A stretch of 64,000 bases of DNA from Apostichopus japonicus (lineage: Eukaryota > Echinodermata > Holothuroidea > Aspidochirotida > Stichopodidae). Each line of letters begins with the position of its first letter. The stretch's first letter is position 1. The stretch covers positions 22,530,577-22,594,576 of the forward strand of contig NC_092582.1 of the NCBI RefSeq assembly GCF_037975245.1, read 5' to 3'. Below, in pieces: positions 25,840 to 37,099 of the stretch. Under the pieces are notes generated by a model. It was not told where the DNA came from and ran no database searches. It saw nothing but the letters and a program-made list of their open reading frames with translations. The translations under genes and the position numbers were made by a program.

Positions 25840-27359
25840 GTAGGTCTCCATGGCGATGTTTCACTTCTGTGTGAGACTAGTATTCCTTTTCCCTGAGTTT
25901 ACATAACAAATCACATCTTCTCGTTTGGTATAAATTTGATTTGCGTGGGACAGAAAAGGTTTCATTAAATGGTTAACTGAATTACAAAGGATGTGACGAT
26001 CCCATGTACTTTGAGTCTGTGTCTTGTATTCTTTCTTCTTCTCGGAGGGTATAGGTTGGTAGGGACTAAATATCTAAACGGAGGAAATAATTGCAATGCA
26101 GTGGACAACGGGACTTAAAAATCTATCTTAATAAGATTCGAACGGTATCCTGTTTCAGTGAATTATAATCTAATGCATTAAAGAGATGTGAATATAAACA
26201 AATTTACTCAGACATTAAGATACTGACAAAGCAAAACTAACTGCTCTTTCACTGAAAATAATCTGGGTCAACAAACAAGGTAGGGTATTTGTAGGGTATT
26301 TAAAGAGCCCAGCACTGCAGTGTGGTGATACCTGCATGTGTTACAACAAGGGTAATCAATAAATTAAATAATCAATTTGTGAATCAATAAATCAGCACTG
26401 GGTTTTTTTTCACAAACCACTGTAAAATTGGATTCTTTTGCCCACCTTTGGTCTGATAATTGGAAGACTAACATTTTTCCCCTTTCACTTTGTGCAATAG
26501 GCTTCGGACCCTTTGCTTTCTACATTTCCAAATTCATTGTAAAGTAACTTTCAGTAACATACCGGATGTAGGGAATAGAACTTTAGCAGGTCACGTGGTA
26601 TTCCACAGCAGACTATAGCCGATCTGTATCATGAATGAAGTTTATTGCTTAAAGGTTGACTTTTGTGCAGAACTGTAGTCTGATTTTGTTATAGTATACT
26701 AAAACAGCAAAACAAAGTATAGTACTGGTAATGTTAAGTACATCCCTTTTCCAAAACGACATTCTGAAATCGGTTAAAAAGAGCCGAGACTCATGCTTGC
26801 GTGAAAGATTTTAAAAGACGTTAGTAATTAAAGATAAATATTGTCCGTTGAGAAAGAAGTAATACTAGGCCTTTTCTCTTTTAAGAGAGAGAAATGTTTT
26901 CTACATTTATAGTCAACATAAGATAAACTTAAATCTAAATAGTTACAGTTGGTGTATACAAAACACCTCCGTTTAGAGACACCCAATCACAATAATATGA
27001 TAGATTACCGTGGACATTCCTCTATTTCTAAATATCTGACAAATGGCCATCAGTGTATGTATGTATGTATTTGAGATCCTCCTGCAAGCAGGAACTCGCG
27101 AAGAAGCCATCATTGGATTATCGAAGCGGCAAGCTTACCGAAGTCAGTCTCTTAGATTCATATTTAACGTCCATTATTATGAATTGTCAATTGTCAACGA
27201 CTCTGTAACTGGACGACATACATTAATCTTGGAGTGACTCGAACTGGGTACCTTATGATTGGAAGGCACCGGCGTTAACCACTGAGCTAATTCTTCTAAT
27301 GAACTACAAACTTTCCCCGTTTATTATGGTTATTTGAATTCTCTTTTTTTTCTCTTCAG
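25840..27359 (+). other. GABBR1 intron L/M
   Basis: Contains a minus-strand tRNA-derived SINE just before the last exon (listed separately). Otherwise plain. Confidence 0.8.
27055..27297 (-). mobile_element. tRNA-derived SINE (family S2), copy 1
   Basis: On the minus strand the head reads ttagctcagtggttaacgcc, an A-box-like tRNA segment. It is followed by cccagttcgagtcactcc (B-box-like), a body of about 150 bp, and a tail of ATACA-type repeats. The same head, body and tail recur in plus orientation at 47.43-47.67 kb, which shows a dispersed family. Confidence 0.85.
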
Positions 27360-27641
27360 AGGGAAGACAGAATACGTAACCTAACGGAGCTGATCGCAGA
27401 ACATTCAAAGTCACTTCCTAAACAGGCAAACAACTTTGTACAAGCCCAGCCATGCAAGGCGAGGACAAACTTAAATGGGCCATCTGTTAGGCTTGCGCCC
27501 CCTGCTATTTCAGTGACTGAGGATAGTGCATACGTTTCCATGGCAGCGCCGAGCACGGCACTAGTGCCGCAGCTCAAGTCTGTAAATATCACCAGAGCGA
27601 CCGGAATCTCGGAGGACGAGCTCTCCGAGACGTATATCTGA
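27360..27641 (+). CDS. GABBR1: GABBR1 exon M: end of coiled coil, tail and stop
   Basis: Encodes REDRIRNLTELIAEHSKSLP, which continues the coiled coil, then about 70 low-complexity tail residues ending ISEDELSETYI and TGA. The acceptor ttctcttcag follows a long pyrimidine tract, phase 0. There is no vertebrate-style RSRR retention motif after the coiled coil; the only R-x-R in the tail is the RIR inside the coiled coil. The C-terminal T-Y-I fits a class I PDZ ligand. A 180-codon antisense ORF across the exon is a shadow. Confidence 0.93.
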   Translation, partial: REDRIRNLTELIAEHSKSLPKQANNFVQAQPCKARTNLNGPSVRLAPPAISVTEDSAYVSMAAPSTALVPQLKSVNITRATGISEDELSETYI

Positions 27642-30600
27642 CGATTGCCTAATGGAGGATTCGATCGAAGTGATGAAGACCGAGGATAACGATTTTTGGC
27701 GAGTAGGTTGGAAAAAAAAGGAAAAAGAAAAACAACCTTACCAGATGCCAGACAAGTTGTGGAAGGCTCTGTACATCTTCTGGGAGAGTCTCGATTCTCG
27801 GGGAGATGGCTAACCAGGTAGCCTAACACACTTTGATGAAATTCTTTGGAAGAGTCCAAGACGACTGGACGGAGAGTGAACGGGAGTGTTGACAGCAACT
27901 GTATGTCAAGCTATTAGAGTAGTCAGCAGCTGCTGTAAGGCTTCCAGATGAAACAAATTTTTCTAAAGACACCTCTGGAATTGTAATTTTTATTCACAAA
28001 TGGTGGAAAAATGGTTTGGGATTTTCATGCAGTTGATGAAATAGAAGGATTATGTGAAAATGAAAAGAGGAAGTAGAAGCATATTTGTAAAGTAGAATTC
28101 CAAAATCAACTTTGAAATGATGCGAAAAAAACAAATTTTCATTTTTTTGGGGGGGGGGGGGGGAGGGGGAGCCAAAAGTATTAATTATATTCCTGTGATG
28201 TCAGTCATGTATGGTCAAGATGTACGAGCATTTACTATAGTATGCACCTCAAGCCTGACGATGGCTGCTACATGGGTTGTAGGTGTTCAGTGGGCCAGCA
28301 AAACAACAGCACAAAAATAGAACACAATTAGCAAACATGAAGCTCTCCTTTGATGCATTGTACATGTATCCAAACAATAATGACAAAAGAAAACAATATT
28401 GCTACACAGTACCTCTGTGTGTACACTATGTCCACTGTGTGTACACTAGTATGTCTACTGTGTGTACACTATGTCCACTGTGTGTTCACTATGTCCACTG
28501 TGTGTTCACTATGTTCACTGTGTGTACACTATGTCCACTGTGTGTCCACTGTGTGTACGCTATGTCCACTGTGTGTACGCTACGTCCACTGTGTGTACGC
28601 TATGTCCACATGGCCGGAGAGAGCGATGATCAATATCCCAGCATGCTTTGCTGCAAGTGAAATATCAAAAATTGGTTGAGGTTGTAAATGCCTCTAAATG
28701 AGAGATATTTTATGTTTTTTAATAGCTGGTAAATGGGTAAGTTTTGCATAACATATAATACTGTAGTTAGCAAGACATGAATAATTTGTTATAAATTAAG
28801 TTTTGGCGCTATATTTTGAAGAATTACCCCTGTCATAGGTGGGGAATGTTGTTAAGGTTGCTATCACATCTAAGACGTTTTTAAGATGTGTGAAACTCAG
28901 TGGAGTAAGATGAAACTCTTTTCGGTGTAAAGATATTATAATGGGCATTAGACGATAAAGGTGGCCATTTTGCACTTGATACCTCCATCATCTCCGGATC
29001 ACACGTAAATAATTTTAATCTAGGTCGTTAGCTCCAATCTTCCAACCATACCCACTTGTAAATGATCGAGACTGAATGATTTCGGCCGCTCTTTGTTGTC
29101 GATCGATCTAGCAAGGATAGAAGGGTAGAAACAATCTAAGAATCGAATGCAAATTGATGGCTGTCGTAGGTAAAAGTGCAAAAGTTAGAGGGCCTTTTAA
29201 TGCACGCTAGATATTCTTCAGAGACAGTCTTCCTCAGAAGAAGATCCTGCTAGGATTGAAAGCTTCAGGTCTGGCTAACTCTTATATATAAATCTGGCAA
29301 CCCCAGAACGTTATCACCATCCTAGCAACGTGTTAGATGCAACATCGAGAAACAGTCTCATTGGCCAAATTTATTCTCGATACGACGTTCACGATTTTCA
29401 GTAAGATTTTACTAGTGTTCTGTAATATTATGTGAGGATAATTATTTTCAAGGTTGATATCTTTCCCATTGCAGATTTTGGTTGCCCTAGTTAGCATGAT
29501 CATACAGCAGTTTTTATAAGTCTTCCGAATGCTTGGTTATATAGACATAAGCCGGTCTTTCCCAGTAGTAGTCTTGTGTCAAATCTGGTAAGATGTGTTA
29601 ACAGAAGGTGGTTATGATGTGATGTTCAAAGCTGCTGCATATTATTAAAACAACCAAGTTAATCAATAAATCAATCCAATATCATGTTTAGTTATTACAT
29701 AGTATACAACAGAGAGTAGCAAGTTAAACAAACTGTCAGTGACTGTGATCAATTATCAATAAACCAATCAATTTGACCCAATAAATTAATCGATCTATCC
29801 TATATCATGTTTAGGTAATAATATATTACATTAGACAGAGTCAAGTTAATGTAGGTTTTTTTATGTACAAATTTACAGTAAGGTTGCTCAATAATCTAGT
29901 GGCTACAAGAAAACTATCCTGATCTATCAATCAATCAAATCAATTAAAGCAAAATGTAAAGGGGCCTGAGGTCGAGAGTTGTTGATCAAGTTTGTTGACA
30001 TTTTGTGTCCAGTGACTTATCTTAGAAAGTTTGATTACCGGCTAAATTCGCAGGTCTAAACTACCTTCCACCTTTAAATTACGTTCCTATAGTTTCCAGT
30101 GAAATGCTGTTGCCAGAAATTGCTTTTACGATGCATCCAGCTGGGTAATTATGATAGTTATGAAACGACTAAAATTTATTCTGCGAGAAGCGAATACTTG
30201 ATAGCATTTCAAGGATATTTAAGAAATTCAAAATATAGTGGAGTGAGAAACAAATAGTGTCTTTTTGAGGGGTGCATAAGGGGTGCAAATACTCTAATAC
30301 ATAGTGAAATGCAGTGAACTGTTTAAAGTAAGACGTAACTGCTCCAAGCTCAGACAGGATTTAAGGAGGTGGGATATAAGATTTAGCAAGATGTGTTTAA
30401 AAGTTTGAACCAGGTCCCCTATTTCGGTTGATCTGTGCAATATCGTTAGGGTGGTGTCAATAGAAATGTAAATGTTTGCCTATAAATGGCCCAGTTTTTT
30501 ATTTTCCTTTTCCTAAAGAATTAACAGGGGCAAAGTCATTTTATGATATCATTGGGATTAATAAGTTGGTGATATTTAAAAGAAACATGTGCAATTTTTA

Positions 30601-31100
30601 TATTTATTGTTTTCTGGGATGTTTTTGGTGAAACCATTGTACAAAAAAAACAGAAAACCAAAAGAAAGAACAATGGGGATGATGGAGTAGATTTATAAAA
30701 CTTTGACCAATTTTTTCTTTGTTTCATATCTCATGTTTGTTTTATGAAATAAATTTTTGCAAACCAATCTTATTTCTTTGTATTGTTTTACAAGGATATA
30801 ACTATTTGTGAAATATATTATGAGATGGTATACGTTACAAATGTAAACAATAAAGATACCTCAATTTTGTGAAAGTATTACCTATGATGTTTTAGAGGGA
30901 GAGTGCAACAGGTGCGCAGATGGAACCACAAAAAAAAGAATCATATGTAATATTTTCCAGCTTTCTTATCACGAATCACTGTCGGTAAAGATTTTCATTA
31001 AAATTAATTTTGTACTTGGTATGTTAAAATGGGACAATGAACCCAACCGTTGTCGTTAAATTTATGTCATTGAAATGTATATGATTATCTGCTGCCTCAA
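27642..31100 (+). other. GABBR1 3' flank, possible long 3' UTR
   Basis: No second gene is visible. AATAAA hexamers at 30748-30753 and 30849-30854 could end a long 3' UTR, about 3.1 kb after the stop. A G-rich run at 28147-28170 and a minisatellite at 28.4-28.6 kb lie inside. I cannot place the true transcript end. Confidence 0.35.
28420..28612. repeat. Minisatellite, 20-bp unit
   Basis: About nine copies of ctatgtccactgtgtgtaca with single-base variants. The Cys/Val/His/Tyr-rich ORFs across it come from the repeat. Confidence 0.93.
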
Positions 31101-33050
31101 ACACAACAAGGACTGGGAAAATTTTAACAAGACTTGAATAAGGCTGGGAAGACTTTTACAAGACTGACAAGATTTGTAGAAGACTTGTTCAAGACTCAAA
31201 GGAATATTAAGAGACTGTGACGCCGTGTTCAAGAATTTTGCAACACTTAGAAGACTAATGTTAGACTAGCAAGTCTTGTACCATATTGGAAAGACTTTCA
31301 CAAGAATTGTAGAAGACTTGTACAAAACTCAAATGAACATTATGAGACCGTGAAGCCTTGTACAAGATTTTTGCAACACTTAGAAGACTCGTGTTAGACT
31401 AACAAATCTTGTACCATATTGGAAAGACTTTCACAAGACTGACAAGAATTGTAGAAGACTTGAACAAGACTCAGAGGAATATTATGAGACCGTGAAGCCT
31501 TGTTCAAGATTTTTGCAACACTTAGAAGACTCGTGTTAGACTAACAAGACTCGTACAACATTGGAAAGACTTTTACAAGACTGACAAGAATTGTAGAAGA
31601 CTTGTTCAAGACTCAAAGGAATATTATGAGACCGTGAAGCCTTGTACAAGATTTTTGGAAGACTTGTGTTAGACTTTAAAATCTTGTACAAGGTTTGGGG
31701 AGAATTTTACAAGACTGGCAAGAATTGTAGAAGACTTGTTCAAGACTCAAAGGAATATTATGAGACTGTTAAGCCTTGTACAAGATTTTTGCAACACTTA
31801 GAAGACTAATATTAGACTAACAAGTCTTGAACAAGACTGACAAGAATTGTAGAAGACTTGTTCAAGACTCAAAGGAATATTATGAGACTGTTAAGTCTTG
31901 TACAAGATTTTTGCAACACTTAGAACACTAATATTAGACTAACAAGTCTTGAACAAGACTGACAAGAATTGTAGAAGACTTGTTCAAGACTCAAAGGAAT
32001 ATTATGAGACTGTTAAGCCTTGTACAAGATTTTTGCAACACTTAGAAGACTAATATTAGACCAACAAGTCTTGAACAAGACTGACAAGAATTGTAGAAGA
32101 CTTGTTCAAGACTCAAAGGAATATTATGAGACTGTTAAGCCTTGTACAAGATTTTTGCAACACTTAGAAGACTCGTGTTAGACCAACAAGTCTTGTACAA
32201 CATTGGAAAGACTTTCACAAGACAAGAATTGTAGAAGACTTGTTCAAGACTCAAAGGAATATTATGAGACCGTGAAGCCTTGTACAAGATTTTTGGAAGA
32301 CTTGTGTTAGACTTTAAAATCTTGTACAAGGTTTGGGAAGAATTTTACAAGACTGACAAGAATTGTAGAAGACTTGTTCAAGACTCAAAGGAATATTAAG
32401 AGACTGTGAAGCCTTGTACAAGGCTGACAAGATTTTTGCAACACTTAGAAGACTTGTGGTAGACTAACAAGTCTTGTATAAGATTGGAAAGACTTTTACA
32501 AGACTGACAAGAATTGAAGAAGCCTTGTACAAGATTTTTGCAACACTTAGAAGACTTGTGTCAGACTAACATCACTTGTACAAGACTGGAAAGACTTTTA
32601 CAAGACTGACAAGAGTTGTAGAAGACTTGTTTAAGACTCAAAGGAATATTAAGAGACTGTGAAGCCTTGTACAAGGCTGACAAGATTTTTGCAACACTTA
32701 GAAGACTTGTGCCAGACTAACAAGACTTGTACAAGACTGACAATACTTGTAGAAGATTCTGACGAGTTTTTCAAGACTTTTAAAAGACTGGAAAGAATTT
32801 TACAAAAACTGACCAGACGTTAACAAGATTGGGAAGGCTTTGCAAGAATGACGAGAATTAAACAAGACTAGGAAATCTTGTATGTGACTGACAAGAGGTA
32901 TGCAACACTTAGAAGACTTGTGTCAGACTAAGAATACTTGTTCAAGGCTGGGAAGACTTGTAGAAGACTTGAAAGACATTTAAAAAGATTTACAATACTT
33001 ATAAAAGAATGGAAAGAATTGTAAAGAATGACCAGACTTGTACAAGACTG
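31100..33050. repeat. Complex minisatellite, about 122-bp higher-order unit
   Basis: Built from short words such as caagactgacaagaattgta, agaagacttgttcaagactc and caacacttagaagact. The block agaattgtagaagacttg recurs at 31721, 31843, 31965 and 32087, an exact 122-bp period in the centre. The flanks are more divergent and of variable length. Confidence 0.92.
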
Positions 33051-33650
33051 AGAACACTTGTTTAAGTCTGGGAATACTTGTGTAAGAGTGACAATACTTG
33101 TTTAAGTCTGGGAATAATTGTATAAGACTGACAATACTTCTGTAAGACTGGTAATACTTGTGTAAGACTGACAATACATGTGTAAGACTGGGAATACTTG
33201 TGTAAGACTGACAATACTTGTGTAAGACTGGGAATACTTGTGTAAGACTGACAATACTTGTGTAAGAATGACAATACTTGTGTATTAATGACAATACTTG
33301 TGTAAGAATGACAATACATGTGTAAGACTGGGAATACTTGTGTAAGAATGACAATACTTGTGTAAGACTGACAATACATGTGTAAGACTGGGAATACTTG
33401 TGTAAGAATGACAATACTTGTGTAAGACTGACAATACTTGTGTAAGACTGACAATACTTGTGTAAGAATGACAATACTTGTGTATTAATGACAATACTTG
33501 TGTAAGAATGACAATACATGTGTAAGACTGGGAATACTTGTGTAAGACTGACAATACTTGTGTAAGACTGACAAGAATTGTAAAAAACGGAAAAGAGTTA
33601 CCACAAAACTGGAAAGATTTATACAAGACTGGAAGGACTTGTGTAAGACT
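33050..33650. repeat. Minisatellite, 20-bp unit
   Basis: About 28 copies of tacttgtgtaagactgacaa with aat/ggg and att variants, continuous with the 122-bp array and made of the same words. Because 20 is not a multiple of three, all three minus-strand frames stay open and give spurious ORFs of 113-179 codons. Confidence 0.95.
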
Positions 33651-36599
33651 GATAGGTACAAGATCTAAAAAGACACACTCAGCTTGTCGTCATCAATTTT
33701 TAACAATCCTCCAATTCTGTTTCCTACTTAATTTGTTTCAATGTACGGTTTTACAGTTTATTTAACATGTACCTAACATCAGTGTTTAGCACTACCTGAT
33801 ATAGCCCATTGGGGGAGAGAGGGGGGGAGGGGCGAGAGGGGTTTATTACTATTTTATGTGCATTGGGTGGGGGTGGGGTAGAGGACTAACCAATCTGGTA
33901 AGGATCTATATCAGACAGTTAACTATATATTTGTTCGATTTATGTTGAATAGTCTCCATGAAGTGGTATATGCATAAAACAGTATTCATTTATCGATCTT
34001 TTTTATCCAATGTTGCATCACTAATGTAATCATGTGACAATATTTCCTCTCTTGTTTTATTTCTCTCTCTCTCTATTTTGGTGAAAATGATTACTTACTT
34101 AGAAATCTGTTTATTGTTTCCTTTACCAAACTCTTTACGTAGTTATTTATTTGGTGCCGTTCTTCCATTAATGATAATGTACAGACTTAGTGCAATGACA
34201 TGAAGGGGGGGGGGGGAAACATGTTTTTGATGAAGAAATTTTAAAAACTTGTGTCCGACTGCAACTTTTTGCCTTTTTCTTGACTTCTTATCTTCTTAGT
34301 TATTTAAGATACAGTGCCTTGGCATTGCTCATGATATGTGTATCAGCATCCATGATGATAGGGGTGTTATCGCTTTGTGGAAGCTTTGAGGGTCGGTCCA
34401 TAAATAGGCGACTTTAGGCCGGGTCAATCATAGATTTCCATAAAAGGAACTGATAAACTAGAACTGCAGGATAGTAGCAGGATTGTAGTGTGCGTGGAGT
34501 GCTTGCAGTATTAGGAACAACTTTTCTGTTGTTCATGTTGTTATTTTTTGGGGGTGGACAACACACCAGGGAGTATAGTCATGTAGGTACCTACAAAGTG
34601 AGGGCGCTTGCGAGCGCCGTGACAGGCTCAGAATAAGTTGGCTACGCAGCTAGCCTCTGAAACTGCAAATGTACAGAGACTATATGAAACTTGAAGTTTC
34701 AACTTCAAGTCATGTAGGTATCGATCACTTGGCCATTAATGCTAATATTGGAGCGCGCAGGCGCACTGCAATAATGAGGTAAAAGAAGTCGAAATTTACA
34801 AATATGTAGTCGAAAAAAAATTGAGACATAACATTGTTATATATCAAAGGGGGGAGGGGGATGATGTCGTTGAAAAGACGGACTAGAATTCCACCCCACA
34901 AGAGCTGTAGCTTGGCTAGGATATATAATTTACTTTGATATTAGTTTGGGTGAAGAAAGAGATGGGGGGGGGGGGGCTGGGGGAAAAACATGGTGTAGGA
35001 AAAGTTCACGTACAACCGAATTATCCCAATTCAGTTTAAGCCTAACGTATTGTCAACTTACTGAGCCGAAAAGTCGACCAGGAAAGAACCTGGGCACGAA
35101 AACCAAACGACTGATCCGCTCTCAACCCCAGTCCCCTTACATCGGGACTGTGACTGTGTGATCATCGTCAGGTGTGCATCACCATTCCCCTCGAAAGGGA
35201 ACAAATACTACACATGATCTTAGTCAAAAGGGTAAGTAAGAAATAAGAGGGTAATCCATGCAGTTGGATATCCAGCCTTCATGGATAATAGGTTTAAATT
35301 CCACAGCCATTCATGAACTCCACATTGAAGAAAACAGAATTTGTACTTAATGCAACCCTCACCCACACCTCCGCACTGGCGGTGTAGCAGTACAAACTGT
35401 CGCAAATATCTTATATTCAGTCAATACTGTCCTAGTCCCACTCGGACAGTTTATACTGTATTTACCAGTACGTTTGGTCTCCCTGGACCTATTGTACAAG
35501 GCCAGTTTGTACAGACTGTCTCCCCAGACAGTATATGCTATGGTTACACGAAGGGGGACATTATTTGACGGTCATATATTTTGTTGTAAATTGTGTCCCC
35601 CCTGAACACAATGTCCGCCGTAGCAGGTACGTTGTCACAGCTGATAGAACTTTTCCCCACCCCCTTGTAGGGTAGCCTACGGTAAGTAAATGTATAACAC
35701 GTATATTTGGAGTACAACCTAAACTTCTGGGCGAATTAGCAATTAACCCCTACCCCTGCAATACAAATAATCCCCCTCCCCAATATTAACCCCTCCCCAA
35801 TTAAAATTAGCCCCTTCCCCAAAATTTATGATTGTCACCATATATTCTTTAAAATTCATCACGTCCAACCCCCAAAATCTCCCCTCCCTTAAAGAAGAAA
35901 GGAATAGGATTCAAGATCAGGTGCTTAAAGTCGGGTGGTTGGAACTTTCAGTCGGGGGATTTTTATCTTTTTTCGGGTTTTTTTTTCGGTTTTCCAATTT
36001 TGGTTCGTTTCGTTCATTTCTGCCATTAAATTACAAGGATGTACATTTGTTAATACACAGTTATAGCAATGAGGCAGCGGGTCCAGAAGTAAGATAACTA
36101 CTTTAAACTTATAACTAAGGGAAATGTATATAAACATACGAGGCGGAAGGAAGAACGAAAGAAATAATAACTGAAAATGTGTATCAGAAAGGCAGTGTAG
36201 GCCGTATACGTAGATTGTAGGTGTGTGTTGGATACAAGCCAAGTGTGCGTCGTTAACGATTACGTCATAATCAGAGCACGTCAGCACAATATTGAATAAT
36301 TCACAGCCTGTAATTCTCAATTAAGTCTGCTTAAAATAGCGTTGATCTGCAAATAAGATACAGATAGTTGCTACACAAGAAACAAAACTCAATACTGGTT
36401 GATAACGTTTGTAAGATTATTATGGTTGATGTGTCATTAATCCTCTTAAAAAGTTTAGCAATTTGAGGTTGCTATCTTGGACAAAATTATATTAAATTCC
36501 GTTTTTTCTAATTATTATAAAACCATACGCTGACAAGATTGTCAAATTTGGATAAAATATTCAGTTCGCCAAATTTTAATTTTAGATGTCCGAGAACGT

Positions 36600-36600
<1 letters not shown>
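33651..36600. other. Gene-free intergenic stretch
   Basis: G/C homopolymer runs, a short U2-snRNA-like fragment (listed separately) and no exon that I can support. Confidence 0.65.
35199..35231 (-). ncRNA. U2 snRNA 5'-region-like fragment, probably a pseudogene
   Basis: On the minus strand, ccttttgactaagatcatgt followed by gtagtatttgttc resembles the conserved U2 segment (CCTTTTGGCTAAGATCAAGT, GTAGTATCTGTTC as I remember it) with about three mismatches. The branch-site recognition word gtgtagta is intact. The sequence upstream lacks the U2 cap-proximal start and the downstream part does not follow U2 stem II; no Sm site is obvious. Most likely a truncated retrocopy. Confidence 0.45.
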
Positions 36601-36601
<1 letters not shown>

Positions 36602-36646
<45 letters not shown>

Positions 36647-36890
36647 GAAATCGGAATGAATTGAAAATCAAGAACAGTGAAAAAACTTCCAGCCTCAACC
36701 GGGATTCGAACCCGGGCCTCCCGCTTTATATTCTGACAAGATAACCACTAGGCTATGGACGCTGATTGTGTGTCCAGAGGCTCGAAACCACTAAGGAAGG
36801 TCGTAATTCCACTGTAGGCGTTTGTCACCTGTGTCGAACAACACTAGTTCTGTTTTCGAGACATATAGTACGATAGAGAGATCATTATTA
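36602..36890 (-). mobile_element. tRNA-containing SINE (family S1), copy 1
   Basis: On the minus strand there is a leader of about 110 bp, then tagcctagtggttatc (A-box-like), ggcccgggttcgaatcccgg (B box), a short body with ttcactgttcttgatttt, and a (TA)n tail at 36602-36643. The leader matches the one at 58.8-58.95 kb, so it belongs to the element. Confidence 0.85.
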
Positions 36891-37099
36891 ATTTATTGAC
36901 AATTAGTTATTAACGCCATGATTCTCAACATTATATAGGTCAGCGTATTTCCATATTTCTACCGACGATGTTTGTTACATTCAATCTGTGTGTGTCATGT
37001 CTCTGTCCGTGTACCTAACATGTTTTTGCAATCAGCACGACGCCTACACAATAGGAAGAGGTTAACAGCTCTTTTACACTACACTTTCTATACCATTTT

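Larger units (their letters stand above)
47..27641 (+). other. GABBR1: GABBR1 gene, 3' part: 13 coding exons, 623 codons plus stop
   Basis: This is the 3' portion of a metabotropic GABA-B receptor subunit 1 gene, a class C GPCR of the plasma membrane that binds GABA and works as a heterodimer with subunit 2. I joined exons 47-238, 4832-4953, 9165-9282, 10393-10456, 15352-15435, 17492-17639, 18667-18799, 19806-19946, 20815-21007, 21961-22088, 24555-24683, 25702-25839 and 27360-27641. Each has an AG acceptor and a GT donor, except that the last ends in TGA. Intron phases in order are 0,2,0,1,1,2,0,0,1,0,0,0; the total is 1872 nt, divisible by three. Subunit 1 rather than 2 is indicated by PESPLAYDAVWALALAL, where vertebrate subunit 1 has QEAPLAYDAIWALALAL including the GABA-contacting Glu; subunit 2 differs here. 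The exons upstream of 47 (signal peptide, any sushi domains, lobe 1) are outside the window. Confidence 0.94.

Noticed and set aside
27356-27898. 180-codon minus-strand ORF
   Set aside because: It is antisense to the GABBR1 last coding exon and its flank. The plus strand has a convincing in-frame exon with conserved coiled coil and stop, while the antisense frame has no recognisable motif.
29220-29290. Phrase gaagaagatcctgctaggat followed by tgaaagcttcagg, reminiscent of Penelope-type element ends
   Set aside because: Too short and without any GIY-YIG or reverse-transcriptase coding sequence nearby.
32980-33626. Three overlapping minus-strand ORFs of 113-179 codons (SYTSIVSLTQVLSFLHKYCQ-like repeats)
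   Set aside because: They arise from a 20-bp minisatellite that lacks stop codons in all three frames; the period is not a multiple of three, so every frame repeats the same peptide.
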